Part shown: positions 6,001 through 12,219 of the stretch, in pieces
Layout of the letters: each line of letters begins with the position of its first letter
Position numbering within the stretch: the stretch's first letter is position 1
NCBI GenBank assembly: GCA_002726335.1
Contig: PBSR01000169.1
Span: 1 to 12,219 of the forward strand
Reading direction: 5' to 3'
DNA: 12,219 nucleotides
Source of the DNA: Gemmatimonadaceae bacterium
GTDB taxonomy: Bacteria; Latescibacterota; UBA2968; UBA8231
Notes under the pieces: model-generated
Database searches by the model: none
What the model was told of the DNA's origin: nothing
Seen by the model: only the letters and a program-made list of their open reading frames with translations
Made by a program: the position numbers and the translations under genes

Positions 6001-8479
6001 CAGCCACGCTCAGCGCCTGTGCCTCGGTCTCCTGGCCACGTGTCTCACGGCTCTGTTCATGGGGCCGAAGGAAGCTGGTGCTGCCGACAGGCAACGCCCG
6101 AATATTCTGCTGATCACGGTCGACACCTTTCGGCCAGATCACATCGGCTACGATGGCTATCCTCACGCCACGAGCCCACACCTGGACAGCTTGAGCGCCT
6201 CAGGGGTCTTCTTCAAGCAGGCCTTCACCACATCCGGATGGACGGCCCCTGGCCTCGTGTCAATCCACACCTCGCTTTATGCTCCCGCCCACGGCGTCGA
6301 CATCAGGGGGCGCAGCATGGACCCGTCCGTGACGACGCTGGCCGAAGCTCTGCGCGGCGTCGGGTACCGGGCGCCGGACACCTTCTTCCTCACCGACATT
6401 CCCAACTTTCAGCACTTTGGACTGGAGCCGTGGCCGGGTCGAAACCGCTACGTGGATGACGGCGACGAGCTGCTGTTCCGCTGGCTCGAGGAAGAGGCCG
6501 GCAGCAGCGACCAGCCCTTCTTCCTCTACTACCACTACCGTGATCTGCACCAGCCCTATGCCCCCGGGAAGGAGTACGAAGCCCTGTTCGCCGGCAACGC
6601 CTTCGGTCACCGGTGGAATCCGATGTCCTGGGTGCGGCGTTTCCTGGCCAACGAGAAGGTGAACCTCGTACAGACGCAGGTACTGTTGCCCCGAGGCACA
6701 CTCGACTTCGCGCCGTGGGACAAGCGCTGGATCGATGCCTTCTACGACGGCGAGGTCCGACGCATGGACGACCGTCTGTTCCGCCGCCTCGGGCGCGTGC
6801 TGCGGGAGCAGGGACTGCACCACAATACGATCGTCGTCGTTTCCGCCGACCACGGGGAAGAACTGCTCGAGCACGGCGTCATCGGTCACGTGTCAACGCA
6901 CAAAGAGGGCAGCCTCGTTGAAGAGGTGATCCGCATCCCCCTGATCTTCTGGGCACCCAGGCTGTTGCCGCCCGGCCTCGTCATCGACGAGCAGATCGTG
7001 CAGGCCATCGACGTCATGCCGACGCTCCTGGAGATGGTGGGGGCCCCGATTCCCGCCGGCGTACAGGGCCGCTCCCTGCGGCCGCTTTTTTCCGGCGGCT
7101 CCCTGCCATCTCGACCGGTGTATCTGGAGACCTCCCACGGAGGCTACGGCGCGGATATGGAACAGTACGCCTCCCGCACGCTCGCCATTCGCACCGGCAA
7201 GTGGAAGCTGATCTGGAGCACACCCGAAGGCGCGGTCGAACTGTATGACGTGGCCGCTGATCCGCGGGAGGACGACGAGGTCTCCCGGGATCATCCTCAG
7301 GTTGCTGACAGCCTGCTGACACTGCTGACCGCCTGGAGGCTGGCCAATCCCCGGGTCCAGGGCCCGGTTGCGGTACCTGCCCCGGCAGCTGAGACGTCGT
7401 CATCGGTCGGCGAGGCGCGGACTGACATCTTCTTTCCCGCCTCAGGCGATACCTTCGAGTACATCGGAGCCGGGCAGACGATTCAACTGGAGTGGAGTGG
7501 GGGTCCACGTGAGCCATACACGATCGAGTATGAGATCGGTCGCGGGGCCTATCACCTGGATGGCATGCTCGACGTGTCGTCGAACACGCCTTCCTACGGT
7601 CCCTTCCATGCTGACTTCTGGAATTCCCTCGTCCTGTACAATCCGTGGCGCTTCCGCGTCTACCCGAAAGGACAACCGTCAGCGGCGAGCGACTGGGTGA
7701 CCTTCGACCTGGCACCCTCCGACGCTGGTGGATGGTCGTTCTCCGGGAGCTTGTTCCTTCTCGCCGGGGCTACGAGCCGGACAGCAGACGAACTCGTCAA
7801 TCTGGCCTGCGGCCTGGCCCTCGGCCTGCTCGACCTCGGCCTATGGCTGGGGGGGATCCCCGTGGCCGATGCCACGGCGTGGGCCTTGTTGCTGGCCATC
7901 GCCGGGGCCCTTCTCTGGCCGCGTCTGCAGCGTTTCGGTGAGGCCAGGATCCGGGCCTGGGGACCCGCCGTGGCATATGTCATCTTCGTTTACGCCACCG
8001 TGCCGGTCTTTCCCGATGTGTGGCAGCGACTCAGAGAACACGCAGGCGCCGCCGGCATCTCCCACCTGGGGACGATCCTCGTCGGTGGCCTGGCGCTGGC
8101 CCTGGGTGCCCGATCCTGGCGCCGGGCGCGGCTCGAAGGCGTGCACTGGAGGCTGGCGGCGCTGGCCGTCGTACTTGGACTGTACGCCTGGCTGCTATCG
8201 GTTTTCGGCCGGTTTCCCGCCGAGCGCCTGCATCTGCTGGAGTACGGGTTCATGGCCTATCTGCTCTGCCGGGCGCTGCTTCTCGATATGAGACCCCGGG
8301 CAGCCTACGCCTGGGCTCTCAGCCTGACGGCTGCCATCGGCTTTGGTGATGAGACGATACAATGGGTGTTGCCCCAGCGTTTTTTCGAACTGAAGGATGT
8401 GGCGCTGAACGTGGCTGCCGGATCCCTCGGGCTCGCCTTCATGGGCCTGGCCAGCGGCCGGGCAGGGGAGGACGCATGA
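5993..8479 (+). CDS. Sulfatase/alkaline-phosphatase superfamily enzyme fused to a beta-sandwich-like linker and a C-terminal VanZ-like membrane domain
   Basis: This 828-residue protein has three visible parts. Residues 1-31 form a signal peptide or anchor ending AGAA. Residues 35-450 are a sulfatase-family domain: NILLITVDTFRPDH (37-50) with metal ligand D44, the core motif SGWTAPG (81-87), SADHGEELLEHGVIGH (284-299) with D286/H287, and a C-terminal sulfatase subdomain with LAIRTGKWKLI (398-408) and ELYDVAADP (416-424). The C/S-x-P-x-R catalytic site reads T84-A-P-G-L, so formylglycine cannot form. Threonine is the nucleophile in LtaS and phosphoethanolamine transferases of the same superfamily. 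Residues 478-573 look like a beta-rich Ig/FN3-type module. Residues about 598-820 hold 7-8 hydrophobic segments and VanZ-like signatures: ERLHLLEYG (744-752), GDETIQWVLPQR (785-796) and KDVALN (801-806). One uninterrupted frame covers all of it. Function is inferred: outer-face phospho- or sulfo-modification of the glycan. Confidence 0.87.
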   Translation: MPSSHAQRLCLGLLATCLTALFMGPKEAGAADRQRPNILLITVDTFRPDHIGYDGYPHATSPHLDSLSASGVFFKQAFTTSGWTAPGLVSIHTSLYAPAHGVDIRGRSMDPSVTTLAEALRGVGYRAPDTFFLTDIPNFQHFGLEPWPGRNRYVDDGDELLFRWLEEEAGSSDQPFFLYYHYRDLHQPYAPGKEYEALFAGNAFGHRWNPMSWVRRFLANEKVNLVQTQVLLPRGTLDFAPWDKRWIDAFYDGEVRRMDDRLFRRLGRVLREQGLHHNTIVVVSADHGEELLEHGVIGHVSTHKEGSLVEEVIRIPLIFWAPRLLPPGLVIDEQIVQAIDVMPTLLEMVGAPIPAGVQGRSLRPLFSGGSLPSRPVYLETSHGGYGADMEQYASRTLAIRTGKWKLIWSTPEGAVELYDVAADPREDDEVSRDHPQVADSLLTLLTAWRLANPRVQGPVAVPAPAAETSSSVGEARTDIFFPASGDTFEYIGAGQTIQLEWSGGPREPYTIEYEIGRGAYHLDGMLDVSSNTPSYGPFHADFWNSLVLYNPWRFRVYPKGQPSAASDWVTFDLAPSDAGGWSFSGSLFLLAGATSRTADELVNLACGLALGLLDLGLWLGGIPVADATAWALLLAIAGALLWPRLQRFGEARIRAWGPAVAYVIFVYATVPVFPDVWQRLREHAGAAGISHLGTILVGGLALALGARSWRRARLEGVHWRLAALAVVLGLYAWLLSVFGRFPAERLHLLEYGFMAYLLCRALLLDMRPRAAYAWALSLTAAIGFGDETIQWVLPQRFFELKDVALNVAAGSLGLAFMGLASGRAGEDA

Positions 8480-10716
8480 CGGCGGATCGTCAGCGGTGGG
8501 CGATGATCCTGCTGCGGGCTTCGGAGATCACCATCATGGCCATGGTCGTCTCCGTAACGCTGCTCTACACGCCGAGGCTGGCAGACAACTTCCTCGGCAA
8601 GACCGCCTTGTTCCACATGGTCACCGGCGTTGCGGTGTTTGCCTGGGGTCTGGCCCGTCTCCTCGAGGGCCACATGGTGTGGCCACGATCTGCCCTGCAC
8701 CTGCCATTCATCCTGTTGCTCACGATCTCTGCGGTGGCCGCCAGCGGCGCACGCAATCTCATGCTCGCCCTGGAGACCTGGCTGGCCTGGGCCCAGTGGT
8801 TGGCACTGTTCGTCGTCAGCGCCGATCTGGCTCGAGATCCGACCCGGTCACGGCGGCTCGTGCTGTGCCTGCTCGGCCTTGCCGGCGTGGTCAGTGCCAT
8901 CGGTCTGCTGCAGGTGGTGGGCTACGACTTGATGTCCTTACCCACCGTATTCCGGGGAGTTCCACTGTCATCGTTGGGCAACACGAATTTCGTCGCCCAC
9001 TACATCGAAATCGTTCTGCCTCTGGCACTGGCACTGTCGGTGTACGGCGGCTGGTCTGTGCCTCGGTGGTCGACCCGGTTCAGGGTCTTGGCCGGGTTCG
9101 TGGCGGCGATCTGTGCCGTGATGCTCGTGCTGGGGGGCAGTCGGGGCGGTTGGTTTGGTGTGGGCGTCGCCGCCGTTGCCATGGTCTGGGCAGCGCCGCG
9201 CGCCAAAGAATGGGGACGGCGCCTGTTGCTGGCGGCGCTCGCAGCTGGACTTCTGAGTCCGGTTGCCGGTTTTGTGCTGGAGTCCGTTCCTCTGACGGGG
9301 GGGGGCACGGCGGCGGACGCCATCGAGGAGGTCGTCGACGCCTCCTGGGCACGAGCCATGACGACATTCGACCCGGCTCACTTCTCGCGCGCCATGCGGC
9401 TGCTGATCTGGCGCGACAGTCTGGAACTGGTGGCTGACAGTCCCTGGCTGGGCGTCGGTCCCGGTCACTTTGGTCTCGAGTTGCCCGCACATCGCAGCAC
9501 CATTGCCCAGAGGGAGTGGCAGCAGTTGATGGGACGGCGTGGCAACCAGCCGTATCACGCGCACAATGAATACCTCGAAACCTGGGCCGACGCGGGTGTT
9601 TTCGGCGCGGCGGCCCTCGTATGGCTGCTGGCTGCCGGTCTGTGGTCGGCGTGGCGGCTGGCACAGGTCGATCTCACCGACCGGGAAGTGGACCGATCGC
9701 TGGCGGTGGGATGCCTCGGCGCACTGGCTGCTGCCACGACCCACGCCTTCTTCAGCTTCAATCTGCGGGATCCGGTCTCCGGGACACACGTCTGGATTCT
9801 GTGCGGGCTCGTGGCTGGCGCTACGACTCACCTGGCCGGAAGCGAGGGGCGATTCTCACTGACCGGGCTGTGGCGTCGTGTCGGGCTCCTGACCACTATC
9901 GCCATCATCGCAGCATCAGGCATGTACAGCGGTCTGTGCATGCTGCTGGGAGACGTATATTTCCTGCAGAGCCAGCACCATCGGTCCGAGGGATATGGGA
10001 ATCGTGCCATTCTCTCTCTACGCAACGCCGTGAGCTGGCGCGGGCACGAGTCTACCTACCATCATTGGCGGGGGAAGATGGCCCTCGATATGAAGCGCCA
10101 TGGGGAGGCTGTCGAGGCGTTGACACGCAGCCTCGAGCTGAACGAGAACAACCCCGGGGCAAGCCGCCTGCTGGCCAGGGCCCTGGGGGCTACCGGGCAG
10201 TGGGCCCGTGCCATCGAACCACTGCGCCACGCCATCGGCATCGATGGACTGACGGCGGACAACTACTCTCTGCTGGCCGATGCCCTGAAGGGATCGGGGC
10301 AGCAGGCGGAGGCTGTGACGGCGCGGCGTCAGGCTGTATCGTTGCGCGGCGATCCGCGGCTGCTGCTGGCCCTGGGTCTCGACCATCTGGCGGCCGGCCA
10401 TCTCGATTCGGCCATCGCCGTGCTGGAGCAGGCAGCGCACACGGCGCCGCAGGACGCGGTCATCGTCGGTAACCTGGGCGCCCTGCTGGTCAAGGCCGGT
10501 CAACCATCCGCCGGTGAGGCCAGACTGCGTCGAGCTCTGGATCTGGAGCCGGAGCGGTCGGACTGGCATGGAAACCTGGGGCTGGCGTTGGCCGCTCAGG
10601 GCCGATTCCCCGAGGCTCTCGAGGCGGCGCAGAGAGCGCGGCGAGCCCAGCCCGGGAACACGAAGTGGCAACAACTCGTCAGACAGCTCGAGATACTCAT
10701 CAGAAAGGGACCATGA
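8476..10716 (+). CDS. O-antigen ligase/polymerase family protein (Wzy/WaaL type) with C-terminal TPR domain
   Basis: This 746-residue protein has an N-terminal polytopic membrane region (about 10-490, some 10-12 hydrophobic segments) and a soluble C-terminal TPR region (about 525-728). Family signatures are SSLGNTNFVAHYIEIVLP (165-182), GGSRGGWFG (220-228), DSPWLGVGPGHF (321-332) and YHAHNEYLETWADAGVFG (360-377). The periplasmic HxHNxYL-type motif is the hallmark of the Wzy_C/O-antigen ligase fold that moves undecaprenyl-diphosphate-linked glycans. TPR repeats are visible as GEAVEALTRSLELNENNPGA (543-562), QWARAIEPLRHAIGID (575-590), HLDSAIAVLEQAAHTAPQ (642-659) and RFPEALEAAQRARRAQPGN (710-728). 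The ATG at 8476 overlaps the upstream stop (ATGA) and has GGGGAGG just upstream. A run of nine G at 9297-9305 encodes GGG near residue 276. Polymerase, lipid A ligase and protein O-glycosyltransferase cannot be told apart here. Confidence 0.9.
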   Translation: MTADRQRWAMILLRASEITIMAMVVSVTLLYTPRLADNFLGKTALFHMVTGVAVFAWGLARLLEGHMVWPRSALHLPFILLLTISAVAASGARNLMLALETWLAWAQWLALFVVSADLARDPTRSRRLVLCLLGLAGVVSAIGLLQVVGYDLMSLPTVFRGVPLSSLGNTNFVAHYIEIVLPLALALSVYGGWSVPRWSTRFRVLAGFVAAICAVMLVLGGSRGGWFGVGVAAVAMVWAAPRAKEWGRRLLLAALAAGLLSPVAGFVLESVPLTGGGTAADAIEEVVDASWARAMTTFDPAHFSRAMRLLIWRDSLELVADSPWLGVGPGHFGLELPAHRSTIAQREWQQLMGRRGNQPYHAHNEYLETWADAGVFGAAALVWLLAAGLWSAWRLAQVDLTDREVDRSLAVGCLGALAAATTHAFFSFNLRDPVSGTHVWILCGLVAGATTHLAGSEGRFSLTGLWRRVGLLTTIAIIAASGMYSGLCMLLGDVYFLQSQHHRSEGYGNRAILSLRNAVSWRGHESTYHHWRGKMALDMKRHGEAVEALTRSLELNENNPGASRLLARALGATGQWARAIEPLRHAIGIDGLTADNYSLLADALKGSGQQAEAVTARRQAVSLRGDPRLLLALGLDHLAAGHLDSAIAVLEQAAHTAPQDAVIVGNLGALLVKAGQPSAGEARLRRALDLEPERSDWHGNLGLALAAQGRFPEALEAAQRARRAQPGNTKWQQLVRQLEILIRKGP

Positions 10717-11690
10717 CCGATCGAAGCAGCCACCCCGAAGGGGGCACCGACGGGATCTATCTGTCCATCGTCGTCCCCCTCTTTAATGAGGAGGAGAGCC
10801 TGCCCCCTCTCTGTGAGAAGATCGACTCCGTCCTGCGGGACCTGGGCCGGCCGGCAGAGGCGATCTTCATCGACGACGGCAGTACGGACGGCTCGTATGG
10901 TGTGATTGAACAGCTCGCAACCCGCTTTGACTGGCTGCGCGCGGTGCGCTTCCGTCGCAACAACCACAAAGCGGCGGCTCTCTCGACAGGGTTCCGCGAG
11001 GCGCGTGGCGAGTTGATCGTGACCATGGACGCCGACCTGCAGGACGATCCGGCGGAGATTCCAAACCTGCTGGAGGCGTTGTCGAAGGACAACGATCTGG
11101 TGTCAGGGTGGAAGAGGAAACGTCACGATCCGATCTCGAAGACGGTGCCCTCGAAAGTATTCAATCTGGTGACCTCGGCCGTCTCCGGGATCCGACTCCA
11201 CGACTTCAACTGCGGCCTGAAGATCTATCGTCGCGAAGTCGCCGAGGATGCACTGCCCTATCTCTATGGCGAACTCTATCGGTTCCTGCCGGCCATCGCC
11301 CACTGGGCCGGATACCGCGTGACGGAGATTCCCGTCACCCATCACGCGCGTCAGTTCGGCGTCTCGAAGTTTGGCGCCAGGAGACTGCTCAACGGGTTTC
11401 TCGATCTGCTGTCGGTGACCTTCATCGTGCGCTTCATGACCACGCCGATGCACGTGTTCGGCAGTCTGGGCCTGCTGAGCACGATGGCAGGCAGCGCCAT
11501 CGGTGCCTACATCACGTATCTGTGGTTTCAGGCAGGCAATATCCAGAACCGGCACCCGCTGCTGATGCTAGCCGTCCTGCTCATCATCGTCGGCATCCAG
11601 TTCTTCTCAACCGGCCTGCTCGGAGATATGCTCGCCAGCATGCACCAGCGGGGGGGACGCGCTCCGAGGATCTCGGCGCGCATCGACTGA
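10713..11690 (+). CDS. Polyisoprenyl-phosphate glycosyltransferase, GT2 (DPM1/GtrB/ArnC type) with two C-terminal TM helices
   Basis: This 325-residue enzyme should transfer a sugar from a nucleotide donor to undecaprenyl phosphate, giving a monophosphate-linked donor for use outside the membrane. It shows SIVVPLFNEEESL (18-30), FIDDGSTDGS (52-61), NNHKAAALSTGF (83-94), the DxD motif TMDADLQDDP (104-113), DFNCGLKIYRR (164-174) and QFGVSKFG (214-221, the RxxGxSKYG-like motif). Two hydrophobic helices at about 246-270 and 284-304 match the GtrB/ArnC membrane anchor. The ATG at 10713 overlaps the previous stop (ATGA), with AAAGGGA 2 nt upstream of the ATG. It is the last gene of the operon. The usual partner flippase GtrA is not next to it. 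Length and motif order are normal for the family. Confidence 0.92.
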   Translation: MTDRSSHPEGGTDGIYLSIVVPLFNEEESLPPLCEKIDSVLRDLGRPAEAIFIDDGSTDGSYGVIEQLATRFDWLRAVRFRRNNHKAAALSTGFREARGELIVTMDADLQDDPAEIPNLLEALSKDNDLVSGWKRKRHDPISKTVPSKVFNLVTSAVSGIRLHDFNCGLKIYRREVAEDALPYLYGELYRFLPAIAHWAGYRVTEIPVTHHARQFGVSKFGARRLLNGFLDLLSVTFIVRFMTTPMHVFGSLGLLSTMAGSAIGAYITYLWFQAGNIQNRHPLLMLAVLLIIVGIQFFSTGLLGDMLASMHQRGGRAPRISARID

Positions 11691-11711
11691 GCCGGCAACT
11701 CTTTCCACCCC

Positions 11712-11778
11712 GCCCGCCAGCCGGGACAAAGTTCCTGTCCCCACTCTGATCATCCCGTCCGTGCAGAGCCTGGCGGGC
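11712..11778. repeat. Nested inverted repeats between the glycan operon and flgB
   Basis: A perfect 9-bp inverted repeat (GCCCGCCAG at 11712-11720, CTGGCGGGC at 11770-11778) encloses a second hairpin (GGGACA at 11723-11728, TGTCCC at 11736-11741, 7-nt loop). It lies 22 nt after the operon's stop codon. It could act as a transcription terminator for the operon, but no T-tract follows either stem. It could instead be a REP-like palindromic unit. Confidence 0.45.
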
Positions 11779-11810
11779 CCCCGTAACTCATTGGCTCACA
11801 GTCTATTGCG

Positions 11811-11829
11811 ATTTCCGCACCCCGGAAAT
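11811..11829. repeat. Perfect 7-bp dyad adjoining the sigma-54 promoter
   Basis: ATTTCCG at 11811-11817 and CGGAAAT at 11823-11829 form a perfect dyad with a 5-nt spacer. The right arm shares its last base with the first base of the -24 element of the flgB promoter. The placement suits a protein-binding site that could block or modulate sigma-54 RNA polymerase binding. A small hairpin in DNA or chance symmetry are the alternatives. Confidence 0.45.
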
Positions 11830-11844
11830 GGCATAGGAATTGCT
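11829..11844 (+). promoter_or_regulatory. Sigma-54 (RpoN) -24/-12 promoter for flgB
   Basis: TGGCATAGGAATTGCT fits the RpoN consensus TGGCACGrNNNTTGCW with the invariant GG (11830-11831) and GC (11842-11843) at the correct 10-bp separation. Transcription would start near 11855, giving an untranslated leader of about 78 nt before the flgB ATG. RpoN control of rod, hook and basal-body operons is established in several flagellated diderms. Activation would require a FlgR/FleQ-type enhancer-binding protein. No enhancer site could be assigned upstream. Confidence 0.75.
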
Positions 11845-11932
11845 CCCTTCGCCCTCGAAGGACCATGCCCGGACCACGTCAAGGAATGGCGGTCCGAGGG
11901 ACTCACCCACAGAGGACGGAGCGTATCGAGTC

Positions 11933-12219
11933 ATGTTTCTGAACAAAGTCATCTTCAACAAGACGAAGATCCCCGCCCTCAACGCGGTCCTCGACGTCAC
12001 CCAGCTGCGCCAGCGGGTGATTTCGAACAACATCGCAAATGTCTCCACCGCCGGGTACCGCAAGCAGGACCTGCGCTTCCAGGAATACCTTAACTCCTTT
12101 GTCAGAAAACCCGCCGTGGAGGGCACTGTGACGGATCCGCGGCACATGGAGGTACCGCAACCGGTGAGCGCCCCCGAGGTCTACGAACCGGAATCCGGGC
12201 TCAATGACACCGGCCTGAA
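11933..12219 (+). CDS. flgB: Flagellar basal-body rod protein FlgB, C-terminus outside window
   Basis: FlgB is a proximal rod subunit of the flagellar basal body, exported by the flagellar type III system. The visible 95 residues open with MFLNKVIFNKTKIPALNAVL and contain the axial-protein signature RVISNNIANVSTAGYRKQDLRF (28-49). The family's variable middle follows, and the window ends at a GLNDTGL stretch near where FlgB proteins carry a conserved Gly/Asn/Asp segment. The short N-terminal helix and lack of the FlgC/FlgG-type opening favour FlgB over other rod proteins. The ATG at 11933 has GGAG 11 nt upstream (11918-11921), preceded by an RpoN-type promoter. The position as first gene fits the usual flgBC-fliE order, but the rest lies beyond the edge. 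Confidence 0.9.
   Translation, partial: MFLNKVIFNKTKIPALNAVLDVTQLRQRVISNNIANVSTAGYRKQDLRFQEYLNSFVRKPAVEGTVTDPRHMEVPQPVSAPEVYEPESGLNDTGL

Noticed and set aside
5993..7342. Classical arylsulfatase assignment
   Set aside because: The formylglycine residue is replaced by threonine and the Arg of C-x-P-x-R is Leu, so desulfation chemistry is not supported.
8968..9831. 287-residue minus-strand open frame opposite the O-antigen ligase-type gene
   Set aside because: It has Pro/Arg/Gln-rich composition typical of antisense frames and no membrane segments or motifs, unlike the sense protein.
9621..10472. Alternative plus-strand frame of 283 residues inside the ligase/TPR gene
   Set aside because: It is out of frame with the conserved HNEYL motif and TPR repeats and has shadow-like composition. 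No frameshift is needed because the main frame stays open to 10716.
11723..11741. Simple Rho-independent terminator after the glycan operon
   Set aside because: The stem is only 6 bp with a 7-nt loop and no following T-tract, so I list it only as an inverted repeat of unknown role.
11761..12093. Plus-strand frame of 110 residues crossing the flgB promoter and start
   Set aside because: It has no ribosome site, runs across the sigma-54 promoter, and is out of frame with the clearly conserved FlgB sequence.

Overview
The window is GC-rich, densely coded bacterial DNA. A flagellar rod gene (flgB), a lipid-carrier sugar-phosphate transferase and an O-antigen ligase/polymerase-type protein point to a motile, diderm (Gram-negative-type) bacterium. 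No gene here fixes the taxon; an uncultivated lineage is possible. I see no rRNA, tRNA, CRISPR array, insertion sequence or phage gene.

Layout. (1) Positions 1-1825, minus strand: a two-gene peptidoglycan-recycling unit, mpl followed by an overlapping S66 LD-carboxypeptidase that runs off the left edge at its catalytic serine. (2) About 1770-1873: a short AT-rich divergent control region. (3) Positions 1874-11690, plus strand: seven genes packed with 4-8 bp overlaps or a 4-nt gap, which looks like one operon. In order they are an unrecognised membrane-anchored helical protein, a GT2 glycosyltransferase, an SDR-fold epimerase-like protein without the usual YxxxK residues, a WecA/WbpL-type undecaprenyl-phosphate sugar-1-phosphate transferase, a sulfatase-superfamily enzyme fused to a VanZ-like membrane domain, an O-antigen ligase/polymerase-type protein with a TPR tail, and a polyisoprenyl-phosphate glycosyltransferase (DPM1/GtrB/ArnC type). 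(4) Positions 11691-11932: an intergenic region with nested inverted repeats, a well-formed sigma-54 (-24/-12) promoter and a perfect dyad touching its -24 element. (5) From 11933: flgB, cut by the right edge, presumably the first gene of a flagellar basal-body operon.

How the genes work together (inference). The WecA-like enzyme would start a glycan on undecaprenyl phosphate. The GT2 enzyme would extend it, the DPM-like enzyme would supply a lipid-linked sugar, and the Wzy/WaaL-like protein would polymerise or transfer it. The sulfatase-VanZ fusion would act at the outer face of the membrane, perhaps adding or removing a phospho-substituent. No flippase or export gene is present, so translocation must be encoded elsewhere or done in an unrecognised way. 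The most unusual single item is the sulfatase-VanZ fusion, whose catalytic position is threonine rather than the cysteine or serine of true sulfatases.
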